From an uncultured Prevotella sp. (GTDB lineage Bacteria; Bacteroidota; Bacteroidia; Bacteroidales; Bacteroidaceae): a DNA stretch of 64,000 nt. Below, piece after piece: positions 32,725 to 40,588 of this stretch. The translations under genes were made by a program, and so were the position numbers. Position 1 is the first letter of the stretch, and each line of letters begins with the position of its first letter. Location: contig CALUFM010000004.1 in NCBI GenBank assembly GCA_944319935.1, positions 1 through 64,000 on the forward strand. The letters run 5' to 3'. The notes under the pieces are model-generated. The model did no database searches. It saw only the letters and a program-made list of their open reading frames with translations, and was not told the DNA's origin.

Positions 32725-34845
32725 TTATTTAAACTTCTTCCTGAACCACGTCATAAGCACGTCATACGCGCTGCGCTGCTCGTGGTGCTGCGGGTCGGTG
32801 AAGGTCATCGTGCCCACAGGTTCGCCGTATTGGTCGGGGAAGATTATCATCAGGCTCTTGCCCGAGAAGTGGCGCGTAAGCTCCTCCGGGAGGCGTTCAA
32901 GCGCGGACTTGTATGAGATTGTGCCCTTACGCGCCGTCACCACGACGAACAGGTGGTCGTCGTTGACCACGCTTGACAGCTTCGGCATGTCAATCCAATG
33001 CGCCATGTAAGCGTATTCGGCGCGCACGTTGGGATGCCGGTTTTGCACGTATTCGTTGATTAGCGACAGCGTTTCGCGCTTCGCGTGGAACTGTATGCGG
33101 CACTCAAGGTTCTCCGCCATGCGCGACAGACGCTCCAGCCAGCGGTGGAAACCGGGCTCGAGCTCGGCGCGCGACGGCACCGCCACCTGTATGCGGCGTA
33201 TGGTGTTGATGGGGCGCAGGCAGCGCACTATCATGATTTGGCGGTTAAGTCCGCTGAAAAGCCCCGGTATGAACTCGCCCCAGAAGCGGCCTCCCGTCTC
33301 CTCCTCGCCGTGCATGCCCATGATGATTTCAGAGGCGTTGAACTCCTGGAAGGCGTGCTTTATGCCGTTGATGACGTTTGTCGCAATCCTGACCTGCGTC
33401 TGCACCATCACCCCAAGGCCGTTGGCCACCTTGGTGACATGCGCAAGCAGGTTGCGCCCCCGCTCCTGATATTTCAGCCGGTTGGTGTCGTCGTAAACCA
33501 CGGTGAGGGCCACTATGCCACGGTTAAGCTCCCTGTTGCGCATCATCACGGCGAGAGACACGAGCAGGTCTGACGTGCCGCCGTGCCTCATGGGCAAGAG
33601 GATTTTCTCGTCGTCGCCGACAGTTTCTTCCGGCACTGACGGCCGTTCCTCAAGCGCGATTGACTTGGAGGCGCGCTCGGTCATGAACGAACTGAAGATG
33701 CACGTCACGAGAATGAGGATTACCGTGCCGTTAAGCACGTCGTCGTTGAGCAGCCGTCCGCCGTCGGGCATTATGAGGTTGTAGCCCACCATGACGGCGG
33801 CCAGCGTCGCGCCGGCCTGCGCGTTGCTAAGGCCGTAGATGAGTTCGCGCTCCACGGCACGCATGCCGAAGATTTTTTGGGTGAACAGCGAGGCCACCCA
33901 CTTGCTCACGAGGGCCACCACTATCATGACGGCGGCCACCTGGAGCGTGCCAAGCCCGCCGAAGAGCAGCTTCACGTTGACGAGCATGCCGACGCCGATA
34001 AGGAAATAAGGTATGAAGATGGCGTTGCCGACGAACTCGAGATTGGCCATGAGAGGCGACAGGTTGGGCACGTAGCGGTTAAGCACCAAGCCTGTGAGGA
34101 ACGCCCCCAGAAGGCCCTCCATGCCGATAAGCTCCATCAGCCAAGCCCCGAGGAATGTCATGGCAAGCACGAAGATGAACTGCATCACGTTGTCCTCGTA
34201 ACGGTGGAAGAAGAACCTTGCGATACGCGGGAAGAAGAAAAAGATGACGAAGAACACGGCGGCGATTTTCAGGAACAGCAGCACCCAGAAGCCGCCCGTT
34301 ATCTCACCCTTGAACATGCCGCCGACTATGGCCAGCACGAGCAGCGTGAGCGTGTCGGTTATGGCCGTCGCGCCGACGGCGATTGTGACGCTGCGCTGGT
34401 GGGCGAGACCGTAGCGCATCACTATGGGATAGGTGATGATGGTGTGCGAGGCGTACATGCTGGCCAGCAGCACGGAGGTCACCACGCTGTAGCCGAGCAG
34501 GCCGCGGTTGACGAAAAAGCCCATCACCATCGGGATGACGAAGGCCATCAGGCCGTGGGTGAACGTGCGCACGCGGTTCTTCATGAAGTTGGCCATGTTC
34601 ATCTCAAGCCCGGCGAGGAACATGATATAATACAACCCGACGTGACCGAAAAGCTCGAAAGAGTCGTCCTTGGCGAGGATGTTGAAGCCGTAAGGCCCCA
34701 CGGCCACGCCCGCCAGCACCATGCCGACGATGTGGGGGATGCGCAACTTTCCCATCACTATCGGCGCGAAGAGAATGATGCACAGCACGACGAAGAATAT
34801 CATCGTGGGCGACGTTATGGGAAAATACTGCGACAAATCAGGCAT
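32725..34845 (-). CDS. Cation:proton antiporter (CPA2/KefB-like) with C-terminal USP-like region
   Basis: A 706-residue protein. The first 400 residues form about 12 membrane helices with CPA2 features (IVGMVLAGVAVGPYG, FLAGLEMNM, TAITDTLTLLVLA, SNAQAGATLAAVMV). The last 300 residues are soluble and look like two universal-stress-like domains, which may sense nucleotides or stress. There is no TrkA-N domain as in true KefB. It exchanges monovalent cations for protons at the inner membrane; the cation cannot be told. Confidence 0.87.
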   Translation of the reverse strand: MPDLSQYFPITSPTMIFFVVLCIILFAPIVMGKLRIPHIVGMVLAGVAVGPYGFNILAKDDSFELFGHVGLYYIMFLAGLEMNMANFMKNRVRTFTHGLMAFVIPMVMGFFVNRGLLGYSVVTSVLLASMYASHTIITYPIVMRYGLAHQRSVTIAVGATAITDTLTLLVLAIVGGMFKGEITGGFWVLLFLKIAAVFFVIFFFFPRIARFFFHRYEDNVMQFIFVLAMTFLGAWLMELIGMEGLLGAFLTGLVLNRYVPNLSPLMANLEFVGNAIFIPYFLIGVGMLVNVKLLFGGLGTLQVAAVMIVVALVSKWVASLFTQKIFGMRAVERELIYGLSNAQAGATLAAVMVGYNLIMPDGGRLLNDDVLNGTVILILVTCIFSSFMTERASKSIALEERPSVPEETVGDDEKILLPMRHGGTSDLLVSLAVMMRNRELNRGIVALTVVYDDTNRLKYQERGRNLLAHVTKVANGLGVMVQTQVRIATNVINGIKHAFQEFNASEIIMGMHGEEETGGRFWGEFIPGLFSGLNRQIMIVRCLRPINTIRRIQVAVPSRAELEPGFHRWLERLSRMAENLECRIQFHAKRETLSLINEYVQNRHPNVRAEYAYMAHWIDMPKLSSVVNDDHLFVVVTARKGTISYKSALERLPEELTRHFSGKSLMIIFPDQYGEPVGTMTFTDPQHHEQRSAYDVLMTWFRKKFK

Positions 34846-35159
34846 GAAATGTTATCTAAGTTGCGTATTTGTATGCAAAATTGCAAAAAAAAATCATCAT
34901 TTTACAACGTTTGGGTTAAAAGTTGTACTTTTGCAAGCAAAAAACAACTTTCTGGAAGTTAAAGAAGTTAGGAAAATCAGAGGAGTTGGAGGCTGACGCC
35001 CTGCATGCCGAGCGCAAGCCGGCGGCGTTGGCGCGGGGCGCGGCTTGCGCCGGACAAACCACCCAAACGCCACCACGGCACAAGGCATACGGCTTTAACT
35101 TCCATGACTTCTGTAAATTCTTCAACTTCAAACAGACACAACCAAAACCAAAATAAAAC
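34846..35159 (+). promoter_or_regulatory. asd promoter and long leader
   Basis: TACTTTTG (34926-34933) is a good -7 box, with TTTA 21 bp upstream. The predicted leader is about 220 nt long. GGAAGTTAAAG (34954-34964) can pair with CTTTAACTTCC (35093-35103), enclosing a very GC-rich section (35015-35060). I do not recognise a riboswitch. No gene is seen in this 314-bp gap. Confidence 0.6.
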
Positions 35160-36170
35160 ATGAACGTAGCAATCGTAGGCGCAAGCGGCGCAGTAGGACA
35201 AGAGTTTCTCAGGGTACTCGCGGAAAGGAATTTCCCGATAGACAACTTGGTGTTGTTCGGCTCAAAACGGTCGGCAGGCACGAAATACACCTTCAAAGGC
35301 AAGGAATATGAAGTGAAGCTGCTGCAGCACAACGACGACTTCAAGGACATAGACATAGCCTTCACCTCAGCCGGGGCGGGCACGTCGAAGGAGTTCGCGG
35401 CAGACATAACCAAGCACGGAGCCGTGATGATTGACAACTCAAGCGCGTTCCGCATGGACGACGACGTGCCCCTGGTGGTGCCCGAGTGCAACGCCGAAGA
35501 CGCGCTCAACCGTCCGCGCGGCATCATAGCCAACCCCAACTGCACGACGATAATGATGGTCGTAGTGCTGCAGCCGCTCGAACGGCTCAGCCACATACGC
35601 CGCATACACATAGCCAGCTACCAAAGCGCAAGCGGCGCGGGCGCGGCGGCCATGGCCGAACTGCAGGAGCAGTACCGCCAGCTCGTCAACGGCGAGGAGG
35701 TGACGGTAAGCAAGTTCCCCCACCAGTTGGCCTACAACGTAATACCGCAAATCGACGTATTCCAGCCCAACGGATACACGAAAGAGGAAATGAAGATGTT
35801 CAACGAGACACGCAAAATCATGCACAGCGACGTAAAATGCTCGGCCATGTGCGTGCGCGTATCGTCGCTCAGGTCTCACTCAGAGTCCGTGTGGATTGAG
35901 ACCGAACGCCCGCTCAGCGTAGAGGAGGCGCGCGCCGCGCTGGCCGCAGCCCCCGGCGTGACGCTCGAGGATGACCCCGACAACCTCATATACCCCATGC
36001 CGCTCGACACGGCGGGCAAGGACGACATCTACGTTGGACGCATACGCAAGGACCTGGCCGACGACAACGGCCTCACCTTCTGGCTCTCGGGCGACCAAAT
36101 CCGCAAGGGCGCGGCCCTCAACGCCGTGCAAATAGCCGAATATCTTGTCAAGGTAGGCAACGTGAAATAA
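35160..36170 (+). CDS. asd: Aspartate-semialdehyde dehydrogenase
   Basis: A 336-residue Asd, full length. It reduces aspartyl phosphate to the semialdehyde, the branch point to lysine, diaminopimelate, threonine and methionine. [14 protein letters not shown] is the NADP-binding loop and NPNCTT holds the catalytic cysteine (C128). The conserved histidine lies in SLRSHSE. dapF, in the same pathway, starts at 63539. Stand-alone gene with a long leader. Confidence 0.96.
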   Translation: MNVAIVGASGAVGQEFLRVLAERNFPIDNLVLFGSKRSAGTKYTFKGKEYEVKLLQHNDDFKDIDIAFTSAGAGTSKEFAADITKHGAVMIDNSSAFRMDDDVPLVVPECNAEDALNRPRGIIANPNCTTIMMVVVLQPLERLSHIRRIHIASYQSASGAGAAAMAELQEQYRQLVNGEEVTVSKFPHQLAYNVIPQIDVFQPNGYTKEEMKMFNETRKIMHSDVKCSAMCVRVSSLRSHSESVWIETERPLSVEEARAALAAAPGVTLEDDPDNLIYPMPLDTAGKDDIYVGRIRKDLADDNGLTFWLSGDQIRKGAALNAVQIAEYLVKVGNVK

Positions 36171-36207
36171 CGCCGTGCGCATAACACACTGAGCCTCAAC
36201 GTATTAC

Positions 36208-36244
36208 AAAAGGCCGTCTTCCGCAGTGCGAAAGGCGGCCTTTT
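36208..36244. terminator. REP-like hairpin after asd
   Basis: AAAAGGCCGTCTTCCGC (36208-36224) pairs with GCGAAAGGCGGCCTTTT (36228-36244) with two mismatches, ending in a T-run: a terminator for asd. Confidence 0.75.
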
Positions 36245-36290
36245 ATTGTGCGATACACGGCCTATCAGGCGGCGAACTGCCGCATATCGG

Positions 36291-36679
36291 GGTTCATCCG
36301 CAAACCTTTTGAATGGTACATAAAAGTCAATTGTCCTGTCCCCGAAGGGGGCAAACTCCGCTTAACCGCCGGTGGAGTGAGCGCAGCGAACGTAACCTGC
36401 GGTAAGTCGAAACTACTCCAATCGTCCCCGAAGGGGGCGAATGGCGTGTTGGGTTATGCGGTGGCGGGTTCTTACGGTTATGCGGTATGTCCGTATACCC
36501 CAATAACCGTATAACCTTAAACCTTACAACCGTAAATGCCGTTCGCCCTCTTCGAGGACGATATTATTTGCGCATACATACCGCAAGTTCCGCTTCACTC
36601 CACATGCGGCTAAGCTACGTTGGACGTCTTCGACGCCCTGCTAAGCATTGTTGCCATCCAAAGAGTTCGCGGATGAACC
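36291..36679. mobile_element. MITE copy 2 (389 bp)
   Basis: Terminal inverted repeat GGTTCATCCGC/GCGGATGAACC, flanked by an exact 8-bp duplication CATATCGG (36283-36290 and 36680-36687). It contains two GTCCCCGAAGGGGGC repeats (36338 and 36424), 86 bp apart, of which copy 1 keeps only one. No transposase is encoded. From 36688 to 36930 I see nothing recognisable. Confidence 0.9.
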
Positions 36680-36936
36680 CATATCGGAAATCGTCCCAGG
36701 CCAAAGGCTTACGCCTTTCCCCGCAAGGGAACATCCGCAAACAGCCCCAACCCACTACGGCAACGATTTGCAAAAGCAAACATTTCACACTGTCAGGCTT
36801 GAAAATCCGACGCTTTTTATTAGCTTTGCAGAAGCAAGAAGCACCGCAACAGCCCTTGGAGACCCATGGATTAACCCATGCCGGCATCAGGCGTGACGCG
36901 CCACGGCCGGTCTTAATCTTTTTTAGCCCTAAAAAA

Positions 36937-36967
36937 TTGCCCGTTCAAAAAACAATGGCTACCTTTG
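36937..36967 (+). promoter_or_regulatory. Promoter upstream of greA
   Basis: TTG (36937-36939), 20 bp, TACCTTTG (36960-36967) match the Bacteroidetes consensus. The predicted start is near 36972. Confidence 0.75.
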
Positions 36968-36971
36968 CAGC

Positions 36972-37046
36972 CGGATATTGATGAAATAACATAAAGGAGC
37001 AAAACGGGGATTCCGACATTGAAAGAAATGCCGGAATTCTCTTTTT
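36972..37046 (+). ncRNA. Short leader transcript or small RNA ending in a terminator
   Basis: From the promoter at 36960 a transcript would run into ATTCCGACATT (37010-37020) pairing with AATGCCGGAAT (37027-37037) with one mismatch, then TCTCTTTTT. This is terminator-like and lies 45 bp before greA. The promoter-terminator pair would give a RNA of about 75 nt, or act as an attenuator for greA. Confidence 0.45.
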
Positions 37047-37088
37047 GTCTATCCTGGAAAAAATAACAACTAAAATCTTAATAGCATT

Positions 37089-37556
37089 ATGGCTTACATG
37101 TCACAAGAAGGCTACGACAAGTTAGTGGCCGAACTTAAACATTTGGAGTCGGTGGAACGCCCCAAGGCGTCGGCGGCCATCGCCGAGGCCCGCGACAAGG
37201 GCGACCTGAGCGAGAACTCAGAGTATGACGCGGCGAAAGAGGCGCAAGCCCACCTTGAGGACAAAATCAACAAGCTGAAGCTTGCTATATCTGAGGCGAA
37301 AATCGTTGACACGTCGCGCCTCAGCACCGACAGCGTGCAAATCCTCTCGAAGGTGGAGATGACCAACATGGCCAACAAGGCAAAGATGACTTACACCATC
37401 GTGAGCGAAAGCGAGGCGAACCTGCGCGAGGGAAAAATCTCCATAAAGACGCCTATCGCGCAAGGGTTGCTCAACAAGAAGGTGGGCGACGAGGTGGAAA
37501 TAAAAATCCCGCGCGGCACCATCAAGCTGAGGATAGACAAGATAACTGTTGAGTAA
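37089..37556 (+). CDS. greA: Transcription elongation factor GreA
   Basis: A 155-residue GreA. It binds paused RNA polymerase and stimulates cleavage of backtracked RNA. The N-terminal coiled coil carries GDLSENSEYDAAKE, with the acidic tip residues, and the C-terminal FKBP-like domain ends in VEIKIPRGTIKLRIDKI. Together with the next gene (HIT), 93 bp away, it may be one operon. A terminator-like hairpin lies in its leader. Confidence 0.96.
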   Translation: MAYMSQEGYDKLVAELKHLESVERPKASAAIAEARDKGDLSENSEYDAAKEAQAHLEDKINKLKLAISEAKIVDTSRLSTDSVQILSKVEMTNMANKAKMTYTIVSESEANLREGKISIKTPIAQGLLNKKVGDEVEIKIPRGTIKLRIDKITVE

Positions 37557-37649
37557 AAATCAAAGCAGACGAGTGACAAGCAAACAAGCGACAAGACAAA
37601 GAAACCAGTCTGCCCGTCACTGTGAAATTGTCAACTAAACAAAAAAGCA

Positions 37650-38039
37650 ATGGACATATTTTCAAAAATAGCAGTCGGGGAAATACCCAGCTACAAATGC
37701 GCAGAGAACGAAAAGTTTTACGCATTCTTGGACATCAACCCACTCGCAAAGGGACATACGCTGGTTATCCCACGCCGTGAGGTAGACTACTTCTTCGACC
37801 TTGACGACGACGAGCTGGCCGAAATGATTGTGTTCGCCAAGCGCGTGGCGAAGGCCATAAAGGCCGCATTCCCATGCCGCAAAGTCGGCATGGCCGTACT
37901 CGGCCTTGAAGTGGCGCACGCCCACATCCACCTCGTGCCGATGCAGAGCGAGGGCGACATGAACTTCGCCAACCCCAAACTGAAACTCACCGACGAAGAG
38001 TTTGAAGAAACAGCAAGGAAGATAAGGGAAAACTTTTAA
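37650..38039 (+). CDS. HIT family protein
   Basis: A 129-residue histidine-triad protein, with the motif HAHIHLVPM. It hydrolyses nucleotide conjugates such as adenosine phosphoramidates (Hint type). NEKFYAFLDINPLAKGHTLVIPRREVDYFFDL is the family's N-terminal core (shown for recognition in parts: FLDINPLAKGHTLVIPR). Stand-alone or co-transcribed with greA. Confidence 0.93.
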   Translation: MDIFSKIAVGEIPSYKCAENEKFYAFLDINPLAKGHTLVIPRREVDYFFDLDDDELAEMIVFAKRVAKAIKAAFPCRKVGMAVLGLEVAHAHIHLVPMQSEGDMNFANPKLKLTDEEFEETARKIRENF

Positions 38040-38049
38040 AGATAAAAGG

Positions 38050-38106
38050 GTAAAAAGGTAAAACGGGTATGTGGTATATTAAAACCTATCCGTTTTACCT
38101 TTTTAC
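38050..38106. terminator. 20-bp inverted repeat between convergent genes
   Basis: Bases 38050-38069 pair with 38087-38106 (one G-U), with arms of the words GTAAAAAGG and GTAAAACGG, followed by TTTTTTACC. It serves both the HIT gene and manC. It is another repeated-word hairpin of the intergenic type seen elsewhere. Confidence 0.78.
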
Positions 38107-38124
38107 TTTTTTACCGTTTTACCT

Positions 38125-39219
38125 TTAAATAAATTCTTCTCCGTACTTTACCTGCACCTCGTTGACATACTTGCGTATCAACGCCGAAGAATCCTCCTTC
38201 TTGCAAATCAGCAGCACGTTGCCTTTTTCCGCAACGATATAACCGTCAAGGCCGTTGATTACGCCCAAATGGTCGTCTGGCAACTTGATTATGTTGTTAT
38301 GGCTGTCCTCCGTTATCACGCGCGAACCTATAACGACATTGTCGCCCTCGCCCTTGCTCATGCCCTCGTAAATGGAATGCCACATGCCAAGGTCGGCCCA
38401 GCCGAAGTCGCACTTCATAACGTAAACCCCATCGTTGTTCTCAAGCAGCCCGTACTCAATCGACAAGTTCGGGTAAGAAGGGAAATTGTCATTTATGAAC
38501 TTCAGCTCGGCGTCTATGCTGTAAGGCACGCCCTCCTCGTCCTTGAAGTTGCGCAACACCGGGGGGAACACTTTTTTAAGGCATTCGCGCAGATACGACA
38601 CATTGGCCAAGAACAAGCCCGTGTTCCACAAGAACTCGCCGCTCTGCATGAACATACGTGCAAACTCACGGTCGGGCTTCTCTGTGAACGACTTCACCTC
38701 AAACACATTGCAACACTCAGCGGCGTCGCCCATCTGTATGTATCCGTAACCAGGCTCAGGACGGGTCGGCCTGATGCCCATCGTCAATATGCAATCACGC
38801 CCGCCGACAAAGTCAAGCCCCCCGAGGACATTCTCCCTGAACAAGTCCTCCTTGAACACAGCCTGGTCCGACGGCACAACGGCAAGCCTCGCTTCCGGGT
38901 TGACATGCAATATGCGGTGTACAGCCCACGCCAGGCTCGGCGCGGTGTTCCTGAATATCGGCTCGCTCAAGATGTTGTCGTGAGGCAGCTCAGGCAACTG
39001 TTCCGCCACAATGTCAGCATAAATCTTATTCGTGCTGACATAAACATTGCCCGCAGGCATGATGGCCGCCATGCGGTCGTATGTCTGCTGCAACAAAGTC
39101 CTGCCCGTTGAAAAGAAATCAAGAAACTGCTTCGGCCGGCTCTCACGGCTGCAAGGCCACAACCTGCGCCCCTTGCCCCCCGCCAAAATCAGGCAAAAGT
39201 TATTGTTGTTTACATTCAT
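38125..39219 (-). CDS. manC: Mannose-1-phosphate guanylyltransferase
   Basis: A 364-residue nucleotidyltransferase that makes GDP-mannose for glycans and capsule. The signature LAGGKGRRLWPCSRESRPKQFL is present at the start (given in two pieces: LAGGKGRRLWP, SRPKQFL), with FTEKPD and NTGLF further on. It lacks the C-terminal isomerase domain of the bifunctional enzymes. Its promoter region abuts the tRNA-Leu promoter. Confidence 0.92.
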   Translation of the reverse strand: MNVNNNNFCLILAGGKGRRLWPCSRESRPKQFLDFFSTGRTLLQQTYDRMAAIMPAGNVYVSTNKIYADIVAEQLPELPHDNILSEPIFRNTAPSLAWAVHRILHVNPEARLAVVPSDQAVFKEDLFRENVLGGLDFVGGRDCILTMGIRPTRPEPGYGYIQMGDAAECCNVFEVKSFTEKPDREFARMFMQSGEFLWNTGLFLANVSYLRECLKKVFPPVLRNFKDEEGVPYSIDAELKFINDNFPSYPNLSIEYGLLENNDGVYVMKCDFGWADLGMWHSIYEGMSKGEGDNVVIGSRVITEDSHNNIIKLPDDHLGVINGLDGYIVAEKGNVLLICKKEDSSALIRKYVNEVQVKYGEEFI

Positions 39220-39309
39220 AGCATTACAGATTTAAAGATTTGATTCTCGATACGAAGATACGCAAAAAAGCCATCACCGCCAATTATTTTAAGAATTTTC
39301 TATTAAAAA

Positions 39310-39340
39310 TTTGTCAATTCAGATTTTATCCTTATCTTTG
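39310..39340 (+). promoter_or_regulatory. Promoter of tRNA-Leu(CAA)
   Basis: TTTG (39310-39313), 19 bp, TATCTTTG (39333-39340): a perfect match to the Bacteroidetes consensus, 13 bp before the tRNA. Confidence 0.9.
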
Positions 39341-39353
39341 CACCCGCATTGAA

Positions 39354-39435
39354 GCCCAGATGGCGGAATCGGTAGACGCGCTGGTCTCAAACACCAGTGG
39401 GGCAACCCGTGCCGGTTCGACCCCGGCTCTGGGTA
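39354..39435 (+). tRNA. tRNA-Leu (CAA)
   Basis: An 82-nt class II tRNA: acceptor GCCCAGA/TCTGGGT, anticodon loop CTCAAAC (CAA), variable arm, T-loop TTCGACC. CCA is not encoded. Confidence 0.95.
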
Positions 39436-39443
39436 CTGAATTA

Positions 39444-39472
39444 GAGAAAGACTTTTGTCTTTCTCCTTTTTC
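39444..39472 (+). terminator. Terminator of tRNA-Leu
   Basis: GAGAAAGAC (39444-39452) pairs with GTCTTTCTC (39457-39465) around TTTT, followed by a T-rich run. Confidence 0.88.
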
Positions 39473-40588
39473 TTTTTCATCCCCTCGCAACTCGTTTGTC
39501 TGCTGATAGATAAGGTCAAGCACCTTGTTGTAAGAGTTGGTTCGATATTTTTCTCCGTCAAACTCGATTCTTTCAGGAAACATCGAACCAAGAATGTATA
39601 GCAATATGCCGCTTTTCACAATGTAAGACGCAGCCTTTCACACGGTAAATAGCGGCATATTGCAAACTGGGAATGCTTTTATGAATGCCTGCAATTGTCC
39701 TGTCAAATATGACAATGAGTTTTTACGGCAAGGCATTTATCCTTTTAAATCCTTAGCGAATGCAATGAGCGTAGTTTTCTTGAGCGAAGCGAAAAACTCC
39801 CTTGGCACCTCCAACTCCTATTTAATGGGAGCCATGCGGACGTTCATAATGTTTTTTATTGAAAGTTTTAATATCACAATGTCACAAAGCAGTATAAGAT
39901 ATTGGGAACCATGGCATTACGTGGTGACATCATGAGAAACGCCACTGTCATAACCTTCACGCTCAATGCTTGCGATAGTTGTGAAGGTAGGAACAAACGT
40001 AATGTCACGGTTTAAACCATTGGTAATCAATGAAATGCGTGCGGATGTGACATTGTGATATTAAATCTGTATTCAAATTATATTATTACTGCCCACTAAA
40101 ACTTTTCGTGCGAATAAAAATCAGGGCCGGTTTCCACACCTGGGGAGCATCCCTAATTTTCTATTCTGAAGAGCTACTTAATATCAAGTTGGTAATTAAA
40201 GCGCAATATCCAATTTCTTTCCTGTCAGCATCATGCTCTTCAGTCTAATGACTGATTTTGGATAAAAGACATATTGCCTAAATCAAGAAACTGTTGATTT
40301 CATCCACAAGATGTTTGATTTCGTCAACAAGCCCATTCGCCGTATGTTCAATATCGCCTTTTGTCATCACGTTCTTAAAATCTTTGAAACCCAACCATTG
40401 CGGCTCAGTTACATAACTGAATTTGTCAAAGCACCCGAGCGTTGACATCCAACGAATTACGAAAGGCCGCTTTTTGCACTGCAAAAGGCCTTTCAAATGG
40501 CGAAAGACGGCATCAAAATGCAAAAGCGGCGAACAACAGACGCAAACAACCGCAAGAGAACTGACACGCAGAATTTATTGTATCCTGT
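39473..40588. other. Gene-poor remnant region left of the CRISPR array
   Basis: No intact gene can be supported in this 1.1-kb stretch. The segment 39740-39830 contains words like GCGAATGCAATGAGCG and GAGCGAAGCGAAAAACTCCC that resemble the repeat words at 14537-14662. 40455-40505 holds a REP-like palindrome (CGAAAGGCCGCTTTT...AAAAGGCCTTTC). A probable gene tail lies at 40278-40450. Confidence 0.6.
40278..40450 (-). pseudogene. Tail of an unidentified gene
   Basis: An open frame here codes for a protein-like C-terminus (TEPQWLGFKDFKNVMTKG, then DEIKHLVDEINSFLI), but upstream it runs into a REP-like palindrome at 40455 and loses sense. It looks like the 3' remnant of a gene cut by rearrangement. 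The family is not recognised. Confidence 0.35.

Noticed and set aside
33877..34962. A 361-codon His/Glu-rich plus-strand frame
   Set aside because: Antisense to the membrane part of the cation antiporter; composition is a mirror of hydrophobic codons.
34938..35159. A riboswitch in the asd leader
   Set aside because: The leader is long and structured, but I see no lysine, SAM or other known aptamer motif.
39319..39619. Minus-strand frames with PGSNRHGLPHWCLRPARLP
   Set aside because: Antisense of tRNA-Leu(CAA), a well-known false protein.
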